Part shown: piece after piece, positions 33,058 through 43,500 of the stretch | Position numbering within the stretch: position 1 is the first letter of the stretch | How the letters are laid out: each line of letters begins with the position of its first letter | The notes under the pieces: model-generated | What the model was told of the DNA's origin: nothing | Database searches by the model: none | Seen by the model: the letters and a program-made list of their open reading frames with translations, nothing else | Program-made: the position numbers and the translations under genes | NCBI GenBank assembly: GCA_001970955.1 | Contig: MPUH01000402.1 | Location: forward strand, 1 to 56,996 | Source: Stentor coeruleus | Taxonomy: Eukaryota > Ciliophora > Heterotrichea > Heterotrichida > Stentoridae | DNA: 56,996 nt | Direction: 5' to 3'

Positions 33058-33591
33058 ATGGCAACTAAGCAGCAAAATCCTCGTAGACAGCCACAAAGCC
33101 ATGCAGGTAAAACATTAGTCCAGAAACAAGGAAACAAGCTCCCAGACTATTTGGTAAAATCTATTAAGGTAGATGATCTTAGAGCTGCTGTAGCTATTTA
33201 TGAAACTGAAGATCAACCAGGGATTATCCAAATGAACTATGTTAGAGGTATATTATGGAATTTTGGTTTCTGGAGATTAACTAGTAAAGATTTCGAAAAA
33301 GAACTTTTAAGCCATGATATTGACACAAAAAGAACTTCACTTGAATGGAATGAGCTTTTGAATATTGTCACGAAAAGATATTATTCTGGTGGACGTGAAC
33401 AGGAAATAAAAGATACGTTTAAGATTTTTGATAGAAGAGATCGGGGAACGACAACAGTTGCTGAGATTAAAGCTGCATTACAAAGTAAACTTGAAGTGCC
33501 GGTTACTGAAAATGAAGTGAATGAGATGTTTGAAATGGCAGGGTTAGACCCAACGAATCCAATATCTTTGAATGATTTTATGAATGTGTAA
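33058..33591 (+). CDS. Degenerate EF-hand (calmodulin-like) protein, possibly DRC8/EFCAB2-like
   Basis: 177 residues. A basic, Gln-rich N-terminal tail of about 30 residues precedes a four-helix-pair calmodulin-type fold. Two EF-hand-like loops can be placed: ETEDQPGIIQMNY (residues about 52-64) and DRRDRGTTTVAE (about 126-137). Both lack several calcium ligands, so calcium binding is doubtful. Helices such as EQEIKDTFKIF and VTENEVNEMFEMA are typical of the family. Degenerate, tail-bearing EF-hand proteins of this size include DRC8/EFCAB2 of the axonemal nexin-dynein regulatory complex, a plausible but unproven match in a ciliate. Centrin-like and myosin-light-chain proteins are alternatives. 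Confidence 0.7.
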   Translation: MATKQQNPRRQPQSHAGKTLVQKQGNKLPDYLVKSIKVDDLRAAVAIYETEDQPGIIQMNYVRGILWNFGFWRLTSKDFEKELLSHDIDTKRTSLEWNELLNIVTKRYYSGGREQEIKDTFKIFDRRDRGTTTVAEIKAALQSKLEVPVTENEVNEMFEMAGLDPTNPISLNDFMNV

Positions 33592-33736
33592 TTGATATGT
33601 AGTATGAAAAGTTTTTAGTTTATTAAGTAAAAGATTTAATAAGAATTTTTGTTTATAGGAAGGAGTTATGGATTTTTTTAAAATTTGATAGAAAATTATG
33701 TTTTTTTGGGTATTTGTATAGAATATATTGAATAAG

Positions 33737-34165
33737 ATGGAGCAAATGCGCAGTACCTTGTTACCAAATATCATGCATTATCTTAAAAAGTATAATGGAC
33801 CAGATACTTTGTTTAGTAATCAGATGGTTTTAAGAGTTTATAAAAGCAATTCTTATTTACTTACTGATGGGTTTTTTTCTATTGAGTCCCGAGGGCTGGT
33901 CCCGATGGAACAAAACACTTTTATAAGAGTGAAAAAGTGGAAGATTTTATTGGATGTTGAGAATATTGTCTTGGAATTAGTTGAATGGGAGAATCTTGGT
34001 GTTGAAAGTATGTCTGATTTCCAGATAAAGCCTTTGAAAACTGAAGTTCAGATAAAAGCTTTAATGATTCCTGCTTTTCGCATACAAGTACGTAGCAGTC
34101 TTACTGAAGTTCCTATACACGACATCCTTGAAATGGCTTCTCAATTCGGAGATTATAATTTTTAG
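33737..34165 (+). CDS. Small OB-fold protein resembling the RPA1 N-terminal domain
   Basis: 142 residues from ATG 33737 (MEQMRSTLLPN); the frame extends nine bases upstream to a TTG, which is unlikely as a start. The core LRVYKSNSYLLTDGFFSIES, followed by NTFIRVKKWKILLDVENIVL and ELVEWENLG, matches the strand pattern of RPA1N-type OB folds (LLSDGxHSLQ ... IxRLxxYxxNxxxxxxxIxLELExL). RPA1N binds protein partners during DNA repair. A free-standing domain of this kind would be unusual. TPP1/TEN1-type telomeric OB folds are alternatives. Function is inferred from fold resemblance only. Confidence 0.45.
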   Translation: MEQMRSTLLPNIMHYLKKYNGPDTLFSNQMVLRVYKSNSYLLTDGFFSIESRGLVPMEQNTFIRVKKWKILLDVENIVLELVEWENLGVESMSDFQIKPLKTEVQIKALMIPAFRIQVRSSLTEVPIHDILEMASQFGDYNF

Positions 34166-34225
34166 TATCTTCTCAACTTTACAAAAAGCCAAAAATAAAA
34201 CTAGGAATTTTAAAACTAATAAACC

Positions 34226-34447
34226 ATGAATATTTAAGAAAAAAGTACCGAAGAAAAAGTTAAAATCCCTTTCGATTACCTTTGTTTAAAAATCGCAAAT
34301 AAACTTAGTATAAAAAATATACAAAACTCTCAACAAACTCATAAATCCAAAGCAAAACAACCATATCTTCCAAACTTGTTCTTTCAAAACATTCTTCACA
34401 TTTACTTACATTCAAAAACTTATAAAAATGAGCTATGGACCTTATAA
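34226..34447 (+). other. Possible upstream ORF or interrupted small gene before the USP
   Basis: ATG 34226 reads MNI, TAA 34235, then 69 clean codons (EKSTEEKVKIPFDYLCLKIA, NKLSIKNIQNSQQTHKSKAK, PYLPNLFFQNILHIYLHSKT) to TAA 34445, overlapping the USP start by 20 nt in another frame. The region is C-rich, which by itself lowers stop density, so it may be chance. Confidence 0.25.
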
Positions 34448-35696
34448 TCCTATAACCTCAAGTATATACAAAACCACATCAAGTCCTTTTGGGTACAATT
34501 CCACCCCTTCAAGTAGTAAAATGCGTACATCAAGTAACATTACAAGGACAAATTGCTATACCACTAGTAATTATTTTCCTAAAGATGATTCAAAAAGCCG
34601 ACTTGATTACGCTTATAAAGAAGACAAAAACCAAAAAAAAGTCTTACCAAGACCTGAAACCAAAAAAGAACCTAGAGTTACTGAGAGTCGAGGTAGTAAA
34701 GGTATTGTCGGCTTTAGAAACCTTGGAAATACTTGTTACATGAACAGTGTTTTACAATGTTTAATCCGATTACCTCCATTTCAAACCGCTATGCTTAAGA
34801 TAGAGAAATCTGATATATGCCCATCATCAAAAATCAAAGGTAAACTCGCTATATCTTTTAAAAATCTAATAGAAGAAGTCAGGTCAAGTAACAATTTTAC
34901 AGCAGTTACCCCATACGATGTCAAAAGCTCAATTGGGACCTTTGCTCGTCAGTTTAGTGGTTGTGAACAACAAGACTCCGCTGAGTTTTTAAGATGCTTA
35001 TTAGAAGGCTTAAGTCTTGATTTAAACCGTATAAGCAATAAATTAGGGTATACAGAAATGACAGGGAATACAAAAGAACAGATAAACAGTATAGCCGATC
35101 GTTGGTGGAATTACTCTTTAAGTCGTGAAAATTCTATAGTAACAGATTGTTTTCAAGGACAACTAGCTTTGATTATAACATGTAGTAAATGTGCATATGG
35201 TTCAGTATCTTGTGATTGTTTTGTAAGTCTTAATTTACCAAGTCCAGAATCTAATTATAGAGGTGCAAGTTTAGATGAATGTCTTAGTATGTATTTCAAA
35301 TCAGATTACTTACCAGCTTCATATAAATGTGAGAAATGTAAAAGCTCAGGTTCTTGTAAACAGAGTTTATCTTTATATAGATTTCCTAAAGTTCTGGTTT
35401 TCCAGTTAAAAAGGTTTCAAGTTACAAGTTATAGTAAATATAGGCTTAATACAGAAATCTCATTTCCTGAAGAATTAAATCTGAATGGGTATAAACATGA
35501 TAGAGCTGGAATTGTACCGAAATATACTTTGTATGGAATAAGTCATCATACAGGATCATTAAACTTTGGTCATTATGTAGCTAATTGTAAAGAAGATGGG
35601 GTTTGGTATTGTTTTGATGACTCTAGAGCTTATACGGTTGAAGCACCTTCAAGATCAAGTACTGCGTATATTTTGTTTTACGTCGCTAATACTTGA
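34428..35696 (+). CDS. Ubiquitin-specific protease (peptidase C19) with intact catalytic boxes
   Basis: 422 residues. A disordered Ser/Thr-rich N-terminus of about 85 residues precedes a compact USP domain. The Cys box GFRNLGNTCYMNSVLQCL carries the nucleophile Cys near residue 102. QQDSAEFL follows. A zinc ribbon is formed by CSKC and CEKC. Next come FPKVLVFQLKRF and the His box FGHYVANCKEDGVWYCFDDS, with catalytic His near residue 385, and the closing STAYILFYV. All expected active-site residues are present. The compact domain without insertions resembles USP2/USP21/USP8-type enzymes, so polyubiquitin hydrolysis is likely. The substrate is unknown. Confidence 0.93.
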   Translation: MSYGPYNPITSSIYKTTSSPFGYNSTPSSSKMRTSSNITRTNCYTTSNYFPKDDSKSRLDYAYKEDKNQKKVLPRPETKKEPRVTESRGSKGIVGFRNLGNTCYMNSVLQCLIRLPPFQTAMLKIEKSDICPSSKIKGKLAISFKNLIEEVRSSNNFTAVTPYDVKSSIGTFARQFSGCEQQDSAEFLRCLLEGLSLDLNRISNKLGYTEMTGNTKEQINSIADRWWNYSLSRENSIVTDCFQGQLALIITCSKCAYGSVSCDCFVSLNLPSPESNYRGASLDECLSMYFKSDYLPASYKCEKCKSSGSCKQSLSLYRFPKVLVFQLKRFQVTSYSKYRLNTEISFPEELNLNGYKHDRAGIVPKYTLYGISHHTGSLNFGHYVANCKEDGVWYCFDDSRAYTVEAPSRSSTAYILFYVANT

Positions 35697-35782
35697 TTTA
35701 ATGATTAGTTAATTGAAGCTTTTTTGAGATTATAAAAAAGGCTATTTTCATATCAAAACATTAAACCAAAAAAAAAATTCTT

Positions 35783-35791
35783 ATGTAAATG
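35783..35791 (+). promoter_or_regulatory. Start-stop minimal uORF: ATG TAA directly before the TSR2 ATG
   Basis: The sequence ATGTAAATG places a minimal AUG-UAA reading frame immediately upstream of the TSR2 start. Start-stop elements can stall ribosomes and lower expression of the main frame in other eukaryotes. Here the effect is inferred only. Confidence 0.4.
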
Positions 35792-36259
35792 GTAGAGTCT
35801 TATTTATCTGAAGCCGTCAAATTGTGCTTAGATAATTGGACCGCCTTGAAACTAGCCCTTGATATGGGTTGGGGTGAATCTGAGTCTAAATCCGCTTTTC
35901 AAACTGCTTTGGTTAATTATATTGTCAGCTTTGAAGTTAATGAACAAGATGTGGCAAGTTTTCTTGAAGAACATATGGAAGACCATTTTCAAGTCCTTAT
36001 AGAAGACAATAGTTCTGAAGAAATTGCTAGGATTCTTATTAAAGTATATGAAGAGGCTTATAAAGGTGAAACAGTTGAACTTCAGAAACTAAGAAAACTT
36101 CAAGGGTCGGATATTGATCAATGTAGAAAAGAAGTTAAAGTTGAGAATTTAGAACATGCTATGGAAAGCTTAGAAGTTGCTACACCTGAATTAGTTCCTA
36201 TTGTTGATGAAGATGGCTTTGAGACTGTAGTTAGTAAGAAAAACAAGAGAAATAAGTAA
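35789..36259 (+). CDS. TSR2: TSR2 (pre-rRNA processing; eS26 escort)
   Basis: 156 residues. The helical TSR2 pattern is clear: NWTALKLALDMGWGESESKS near residue 18 (family WxALxLAVxxxxGG...K), then DVASFLEEHMEDHFQVLIED and SSEEIARILIKVYEEAYKG (family: acidic, mDxxFn...eDxS..eia..l...y). A conserved C-terminal acidic-then-basic tail DEDGFETVVSKKNKR follows. TSR2 escorts ribosomal protein eS26 to pre-40S particles and is needed for 20S pre-rRNA processing. The length is close to the family norm. It lies 92 nt downstream of the USP gene. Confidence 0.85.
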   Translation: MVESYLSEAVKLCLDNWTALKLALDMGWGESESKSAFQTALVNYIVSFEVNEQDVASFLEEHMEDHFQVLIEDNSSEEIARILIKVYEEAYKGETVELQKLRKLQGSDIDQCRKEVKVENLEHAMESLEVATPELVPIVDEDGFETVVSKKNKRNK

Positions 36260-36671
36260 CTAAATATAGTTAAGACTAATTAAATGCATGTTGTACTTGG
36301 TGGGAGTTCATGATATGTAGCATGGATAATTGTTAAGGTAGATATGAAGAATAGACTGGATATTATAAATTCCCATGGTATGAATAAAGNGTTAAGACTA
36401 ATTAAATGCATGTTGTACTTGGTGGGAGTTCATGATATGTAGCATGGATAATTGCTAAGGTAGATATGAAGAATAGACTGGATATTATAAATTCCCATGA
36501 TATGAATAAAAATAGGAATATAATAAAAGTCCCTATAAGCAAAGATTTTAGAACTTGGGAGACTTCTCGATTTGCTAGTTTAAGACTTTTAATTGAACTG
36601 GAGTAACACCAGAAAAAAGATAGGGAGGAGAAGATAAGGAAATATGATGGCTGAGATATACTATATAGGAT
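36260..36671. other. Trailer region with an assembly join at 36390
   Basis: A 120-bp duplication (36269-36388 and 36391-36510) with at least two mismatches flanks a single N. The mismatches suggest two haplotypes or near-identical copies that the assembler did not merge. No gene seen. Confidence 0.6.
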
Positions 36672-36905
36672 TTACATGCTTAAGGAGAGTATAAGAAGTT
36701 CAGTTATGATGTAGTTTTTGAGGTAGTATTTGAAATTTTCATTTATACGTCTGGAAGCTTCACTTTTGTAAGGCTTGGAGAATTTTGATGGATTGAGGAA
36801 GTCTGAAAACCAAGGTCGAGTAATTGAAGTTGATTTGTAGAAGTTTTGTCCTGCAGATTTTATGGAGTCAGATATATGCTTGGTCTTGCTTTTGAGATAT
36901 TCCAT
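36672..36905 (-). CDS. Possible small protein, perhaps a distant PPW-family member
   Basis: 77 residues from ATG 36905: MEYLKSKTKHISDSIKSAGQ, then TSITRPWFSDFLNPSKF and a basic helical end. The RPW-x7-P-x-KF arrangement faintly recalls PPWL-x8-PMKF of the small gene at 24253. The frame lies in G-rich plus-strand DNA that could simply be the trailer of TSR2, which weakens the case. No other recognisable feature. Confidence 0.3.
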   Translation of the reverse strand: MEYLKSKTKHISDSIKSAGQNFYKSTSITRPWFSDFLNPSKFSKPYKSEASRRINENFKYYLKNYIITELLILSLSM

Positions 36906-37534
36906 ATTTTATTAGGATTTTTTTAGGTTGCAAATGAAGAGTGTGGAAAAGAGTTTTTGTTGGAGTTTTTGAAGAGGTTTTTTTTATGGTTAGGTTTGGG
37001 TGGAGTTTTTTTTATTGTGAAGGAATTTTAGGTGGTTAAGAAGTTGATAGGATGTGTTGGGGTAGATATGATGCTAAGGTTGATTTATTGGGAGGTGTTG
37101 ATGTGGGAAGATAAGGATTTTGAAGGTTTGTGGTAAAATTGTTATAAATGTGTAGAATTAGAATGAGTATAGGAGTTTTTGTGTAGATAATCATATTTAT
37201 AAGTCGGTAGTTAGACTTTGAATTAGTTTTTATATAAGATTTCTAGATTAATTGCAAGCATTTCCATCCTTTCTTATAAATCAGGAATTAAAAGTTATTT
37301 AAGTTAAAAAAATCTAAACAATCAATTCGTTAAATCATCCTCTTATACCAACCATTAACCTTATCCATATTTCCATCACAAAAAACTCTTAACATCTCAT
37401 TATTCCTATTGAAAATAATCCATACCCAAAAACCCTAAAAAACTTATAATCTCTCATTACAATCTAAATCTAAAAATTCTAAAATCCAAAGCAATCCTAT
37501 ATTCTAAAACTCAAAATTATTCTTCCAAATAAAT
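36906..37534. other. Intergenic; C-rich tract upstream of the flippase-cyclase gene
   Basis: G-rich up to about 37150, then C-rich and G-poor from about 37320 to the ATG at 37535. No gene or repeat seen. Confidence 0.45.
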
Positions 37535-40500
37535 ATGAAAAGTGACCCTCCAACCATATCTGCCATAAAAGCTGAACTTCGCGAAATCATCATAAATCGT
37601 GGTCATTCCCGTGAAGACAGTGGCTTTTCAAACAACGCTATTTACACAAGCCACTATACATTTCTAACCTTCTTTCCCAAAAACTTATTCAAACAATTCC
37701 ATCGTATAGGAAATCTTTGGTTTTTACTAGTCTCAATAATCATGATTTTACCTTTTGAACCAACCCCAGTGTCAAATTGGTCAGCATTAGTCCCATTTGC
37801 CTTTGTCCTTTTGATGAATATGATAAAAGATATGTTTTCAGATTACCAAAGACACAAAAGTGATAATAGAGCTAATAATATGAAAGCATCAATATGGAAT
37901 GAAGAAATTTGTGATTTTATTGAAGTACTATGGAAAGATGTTGAAGTCGGGAATTTTTTGTTAATAAAAATAGATGAACAAGTCCCAGCTGATTGTATTT
38001 TACTTAAAAGTAGTAATGAAATATGTTATATTGAAACAAGCATACTTGATGGTGAAGACAATCTAAAAGTTAAAACTCCTATATTAGAAATAGCTTCATT
38101 ATTATTAGGAAATAAACCTATGTTAGCTATGAAAAGTTTACATTATTTAGATGATGCACTTGTTAAAACTGAACATTCTAATAATAGACTACATTCTTTT
38201 GAAGGATCAATTAAACTTAAAAGTGTACCGAAAAGCTTACAAGTTTCTTTAGAAAATATTGTTTTTAGAGGAAGTAGGGTTAAAAACACAGAATGGATTA
38301 TTGGACTTGTGNAAACTTAAAAGTGTACCGAAAAGCTTACAAGTTTCTTTAGAAAATATTGTTTTTAGAGGAAGTAAAATTAAAAACACAGAATGGATTA
38401 TTGGACTTGTGATTTTTACTGGGGCTGATACAAAACTTATGCAAAATACTTTGAGAGTCCCTTTGAAAAAAAGTAAGATTGAGAAAAAAATTAATAAAAT
38501 CATGTTGGGATTATTAGGAGGATTAGTTGTTGTTATTATTATTTTATCAGCTTGGAATTATGTTATTACAAAAAATAATAAGGTGTTAAAAGAATTTGTG
38601 TATGGAGATGGTCATGCTGATTATGATGTTTATTTTGTTGTTATATCTTTGATGATACTTTTTAATAGAATTGTCCCTATAGCTTTGTATATGGATTTAG
38701 ATATTGTAAGGATATTACAATCATGGATTGTTGAGAGGAATTTGAATCAGAAAGGGAAAGAAGGTGATGAAGAAAGGAAAGAAAAAGCACAGACTTATGA
38801 TCTTGTTGAGGAACTTGGACAAGTGGAGTTTATATTTTCAGATAAAACTGGGACATTGACTTATAATCAAATGGAGCTTAAGAAATGCTCTATAAATGAT
38901 GTTGTGTATGATAATTTAGATAGTTTACAAGGAGATAAGAATAAAAAAGAGGTTTTGGAGTTTATTGAGCATCTTGCATTGTGTCATACTGTGATACCTG
39001 AAACTAGAGATGAAATTACTATTTATGAAGCTGCTTCACAGGATGAAGAGTCTTTAGTCCAAGCAGCACATAAATTAGGCTATCAGTTTATATCAAATGT
39101 TGATGATTATTATATTATTAAAGCTGATGGAGAATGCTTGGAGTATAAGGTTATTGGAATAAATGCGTATTCTGCTGAAAGGAAAAGAATGTCGATAGTA
39201 ATAGAGCCTATGAGCGATAAAGAACGAAAATGTTTACTTTTATGCAAAGGAGCAGATTCAACAATAATTCCAAGGCTTAACATTGCAAACTGTCATTTAG
39301 AAAAAATTGTAAGCGATATCGATACTTTCGCAATAAGCGGCCTTAGAACTTTAGTCATGGCAAAAAAAGAACTAAGTTTCGAAGATGCTGAGCATTTTAG
39401 TGGAAAATATTTAAGTGCAAAACATGCTTTGTATAATAAAGAAAAAATACTAAATGATATTGCAGAGGATATTGAGAAAGATATGGATTTTGTAGGTATA
39501 TGTGGTATTGAAGATAAAATATGTCAAGGTGTTGAAGAAACAATCAAAAACTTGACTCAAGCTGGGATTAAAATTTGTGTCCTAACCGGCGACAAGCCCG
39601 AAACTGCAATGAACATCGCTTTTTCTACAAAAATTTTCAACCCCAGTATCAACATCATAAACATCTCAGCCACTTCTCATACCGAAGTCAAAGAAATCCT
39701 CTTCAATGCTTTAAAAACCTACATTTTCCCATCTATAGAAATACGATACAAATCAGATGTCCAGGATCTAAGAGAAAACCAATCATCAACCTTTGAAAGA
39801 ATCATAAGAGCCTCATCTCTCAGAACCCAAAAAGATAAACTAAACATAAGACCAATTTCATCAACAAAGCTTGAATCTTTAAATATAGGTTTAACAATTG
39901 ATGGAGATTCTTTATCTTTTATAATAAATGATTCTGAGCTTCAACATTATTTTGTCATGTTATTATCTATAAGTCAAGCAGCAGTTGTAGGAAGAATAAG
40001 TCCTCAACAAAAAGCTCAGTTTGTGAAACTTGTGAAAAATGCTTATGTTTTTAAACCTTGCACACTTGCTATTGGTGATGGGGCTAATGATGTTCCTATG
40101 ATCCAAGAAGCAGATATTGGGATTGGGATTTTTGGTAAAGAAGGATCACATGCTGCGAGTTCAAGTGATTTTATAGTAACAGAATTCCAGTATTTAGATA
40201 AATTGATTTTGATTCAAGGTAGGTGGAATTATTATAGAATATGCAAAGTTGCCCTGTATACTTTTTATAAGAATTTCATCTTTGAATTCCCTCAGTTTTT
40301 GTATGTGTTTTTTTCCTGTTATTCTGGAACTGGGCTATTTGATTCGATTTTGGTAGGGGTTTATAATATTGTTTTTACAACAGTCCCTTTGATAATTCTT
40401 GGGGTTATTGACAAAGATTATAGTCAGGAAGTTATATTGAAAAGACCTTCAATTTATATGGGAGGGATTTACGATATAGAACTTAGTTTAAAAAATTTAT

Positions 40501-43500
40501 TGACCTGGTTCGTTAAGTCCTGGATCCACAGTTTGTGTATTTTCTTTATACCATATTTCGCAAGCCAAAGCATATCCTCAAATGGCCAAACTGAAGACTT
40601 ATACATATTCGGAACTACTATCTACATCTCTTTAATCTTCATTGTAAACTTAGACCTATGTCTCGAAATCACAGTAAAAAACATATTTTTTTACATCAGC
40701 GTCATACTAAACATCGGCATCCTCATCCCATTCCTCTACATTTATAATAATCCAACTAACCCAACTCTTTCAAATCTTTACAAAATCTCCAGTCTTATTT
40801 TTTCATTCTATCATATCATCCTATGTCTCATTCTTACAATAGTCTTCTGTCTTTTCCTTACTCTAAACTCAAAAATGATAAGTGATAAACTCAAACTTAA
40901 AAAACTAAAGAAAATTAACAAAAGCTCATATTTAGAAAACAATAGTAACAAACTTATGGTTAAAAGGGCAACTTATTATAAAAAACATTTACCTCAGATT
41001 TATGATAAAAAAGCTAAAGGGGTTAATGATTCTACAGGAGAAACATTTGTTTATAAGTTTTATAAATATTCATTGAAATTTGTATTTCCTTATATTGAGA
41101 AAAGTTACTCATTAAGTTTGGTAGAAAATAATACTTTACATTTAAGAAGGTTATTAAGAATAGGTACTGCTGTTTATGCTATGTGGTCAGGTTTAGAATT
41201 TGCAGTAAATGGATTAAAGTATAGTGAAGTTATATATAGATTGACTATGTTTATGTTAGGACTTTCAGGTGTTATTGTGTCGAATTTGAGTGTAATTGAA
41301 AAGTTCATGGGGAGGTTTTTGATTGTTTTTAGCACAATGTTGCTTGGAGGGAAAATTGTGTATGAAGGGATATTTTTTTTAGATGGGATTCATACTTCAG
41401 CTGTTTTATACCCAACTTTTTGCATGTTCCTATGTGGATTCTCTTATTTTTTTTCAGATTATTTCATATAAAAAAACTCATGATTATATATATAAAATAT
41501 AAGATNCTGTTTTATACCCAACTTTTTGCATGTTCCTATGTGGATTCTCTTATGAACTCATGCTTCCTTTCAGCTTTTTCACCCTAGCCCAAGTGATTAA
41601 AACCTTCATAATCTTCCCTATTGAAAAATACTGGATGACAATTGAATACACAATAATTTTAGCATCATTATTTTTTATGATAGCATTTATAGGTTATACT
41701 CGAGAAAAATGTAGCCGTCTTGACTTTATCTTACACAAAGATATAGAATATAAGTATCAAAAAGGTCATGAAATACTAGGAAATTTACTTCCTGGCTTTG
41801 TTAAAGATCGTGTTAAACAAGGTGTCCGTTATATCGCTGATTATCAATCAAGTGTTACAGTTCTTTTTTGCGATATTTGCGATTTTGATAGTATATGTGC
41901 AATGCATAGTCCAAATGAGCTTTTAGAATTATTAGACAGATTTTTCAGTTTATTAGATAAACTATGTGATAAGCATGGTTTAACCAAAATTGAAACTGTA
42001 AATAAAACATATATGGTTTGTGGAGGGCTTAAAGATAGTGAAGAAAATCTTCATATTAGTCTTTTATCAGAACATCATGCTATAAGATGTATTGAGTTAG
42101 CTTTAGAAATTATAGAGAAAATTGAAAATGTTCATTTGAAAAATGGGGATAAACTTAAAGTTAAAATTGGGGTTAATACAGGACCGGTTATTGCTGGTGT
42201 TGTTGGAGAACATAAACCTCAATTTTCTCTTGTTGGGGATACGGTTAATACTGCTAGTAGGTTGTGCTCGACGTTAAATAAACATGATAGTATTCAGATT
42301 AGTGATGAAACATTTAAAAATATTGGTGGAAAGAAATATAAAATACAAGAAAACTTTGTGTTTATGAAGGGAAAAGGAAATACTCATACTTATATTATAA
42401 CTTCTTCTGGGAAAAGAACTGTAAACAGAAGATTCGCGTTCATCGAAAAATACTCAGATTTCACTTACCAAGACAAAACCCTTATTGAAGCTTCTCAAAA
42501 CGAGCAGGATTCCATAATCGACTCAAAAGATCATCGAAGATCAAGCCTCATAAACCTCAATTCAAGCATCGATTCCCCCAAAATGAAACTTAACGAAGCA
42601 ACCATGTCAACAGAAAACACCCAAAACATCGATTTTATCGGGCCAATCCAATGGTTAGTCTGTAGTTTTTCCGAAAGTAAAATCACAAAAGAATTCCGCA
42701 CTGACCTAATAACAATGAAAGGACGCCATTTACAATTAGGTATGAGAATTTTCAGTACAATCTACTGCATAATCTCTTTGTTATTCATAGGAACTTTCAT
42801 AATGCAATCAGAACAAAAATATGGTATTGTTTTAACAGCAAGGGTTATATGCTTATTCCTTATAATTCATAATGTTATAAAATTCAAAGCAAATTTTACA
42901 TCTTCATTACACCCATGGTATATTATGTGCATGATGAGTTTAATATCTTTTGTTAGTTCAGTTTCTATACTTATAGTTGATGAAAATATATTTTCAGCAT
43001 TGATTTTGGAAAAAATGTATATTTTTACTTTAACAAGCCATATGAGTGGATTGCTTTTTGGGCATATTTTAGGTGCTTTTTTTATGGATTTATTGACTTT
43101 TGTTGTTATTATTAAGTTTTCTCCTTATATTTTAAGTTTGAAGCTATCATTATCATTTAAACTTCTAATATTTTATACACTTGAACTGTTTTGTAGCCTT
43201 TTTCTAGAAATGCAAGAACGTAAAAGATATAATATTAACAAATTTGCATATAGGGAAATAAAAAGTACTGAGAAATTACTTAATCAGCTTATCCCATCGC
43301 AAGTATTGAAGAATTTACATCATGATATTTGTACTACTGATAGATATTTTGATGTTACAGTTATTTATGCTGATATTTGTGGGTTTACTGCTTGGTCAGC
43401 TAGTAAAGAACCTATTGAGGTTATCAGCATGCTTAGTAAATTATTTTCTAATTTCGATCATCTTTGTGTTAGACATAATGTTTATAAAGTGCATACAATA

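Noticed and set aside
38213..38411. Tandem exon duplication in the flippase
   Set aside because: A single N separates the copies and the frame is restored by removing one; it is an unmerged contig overlap.
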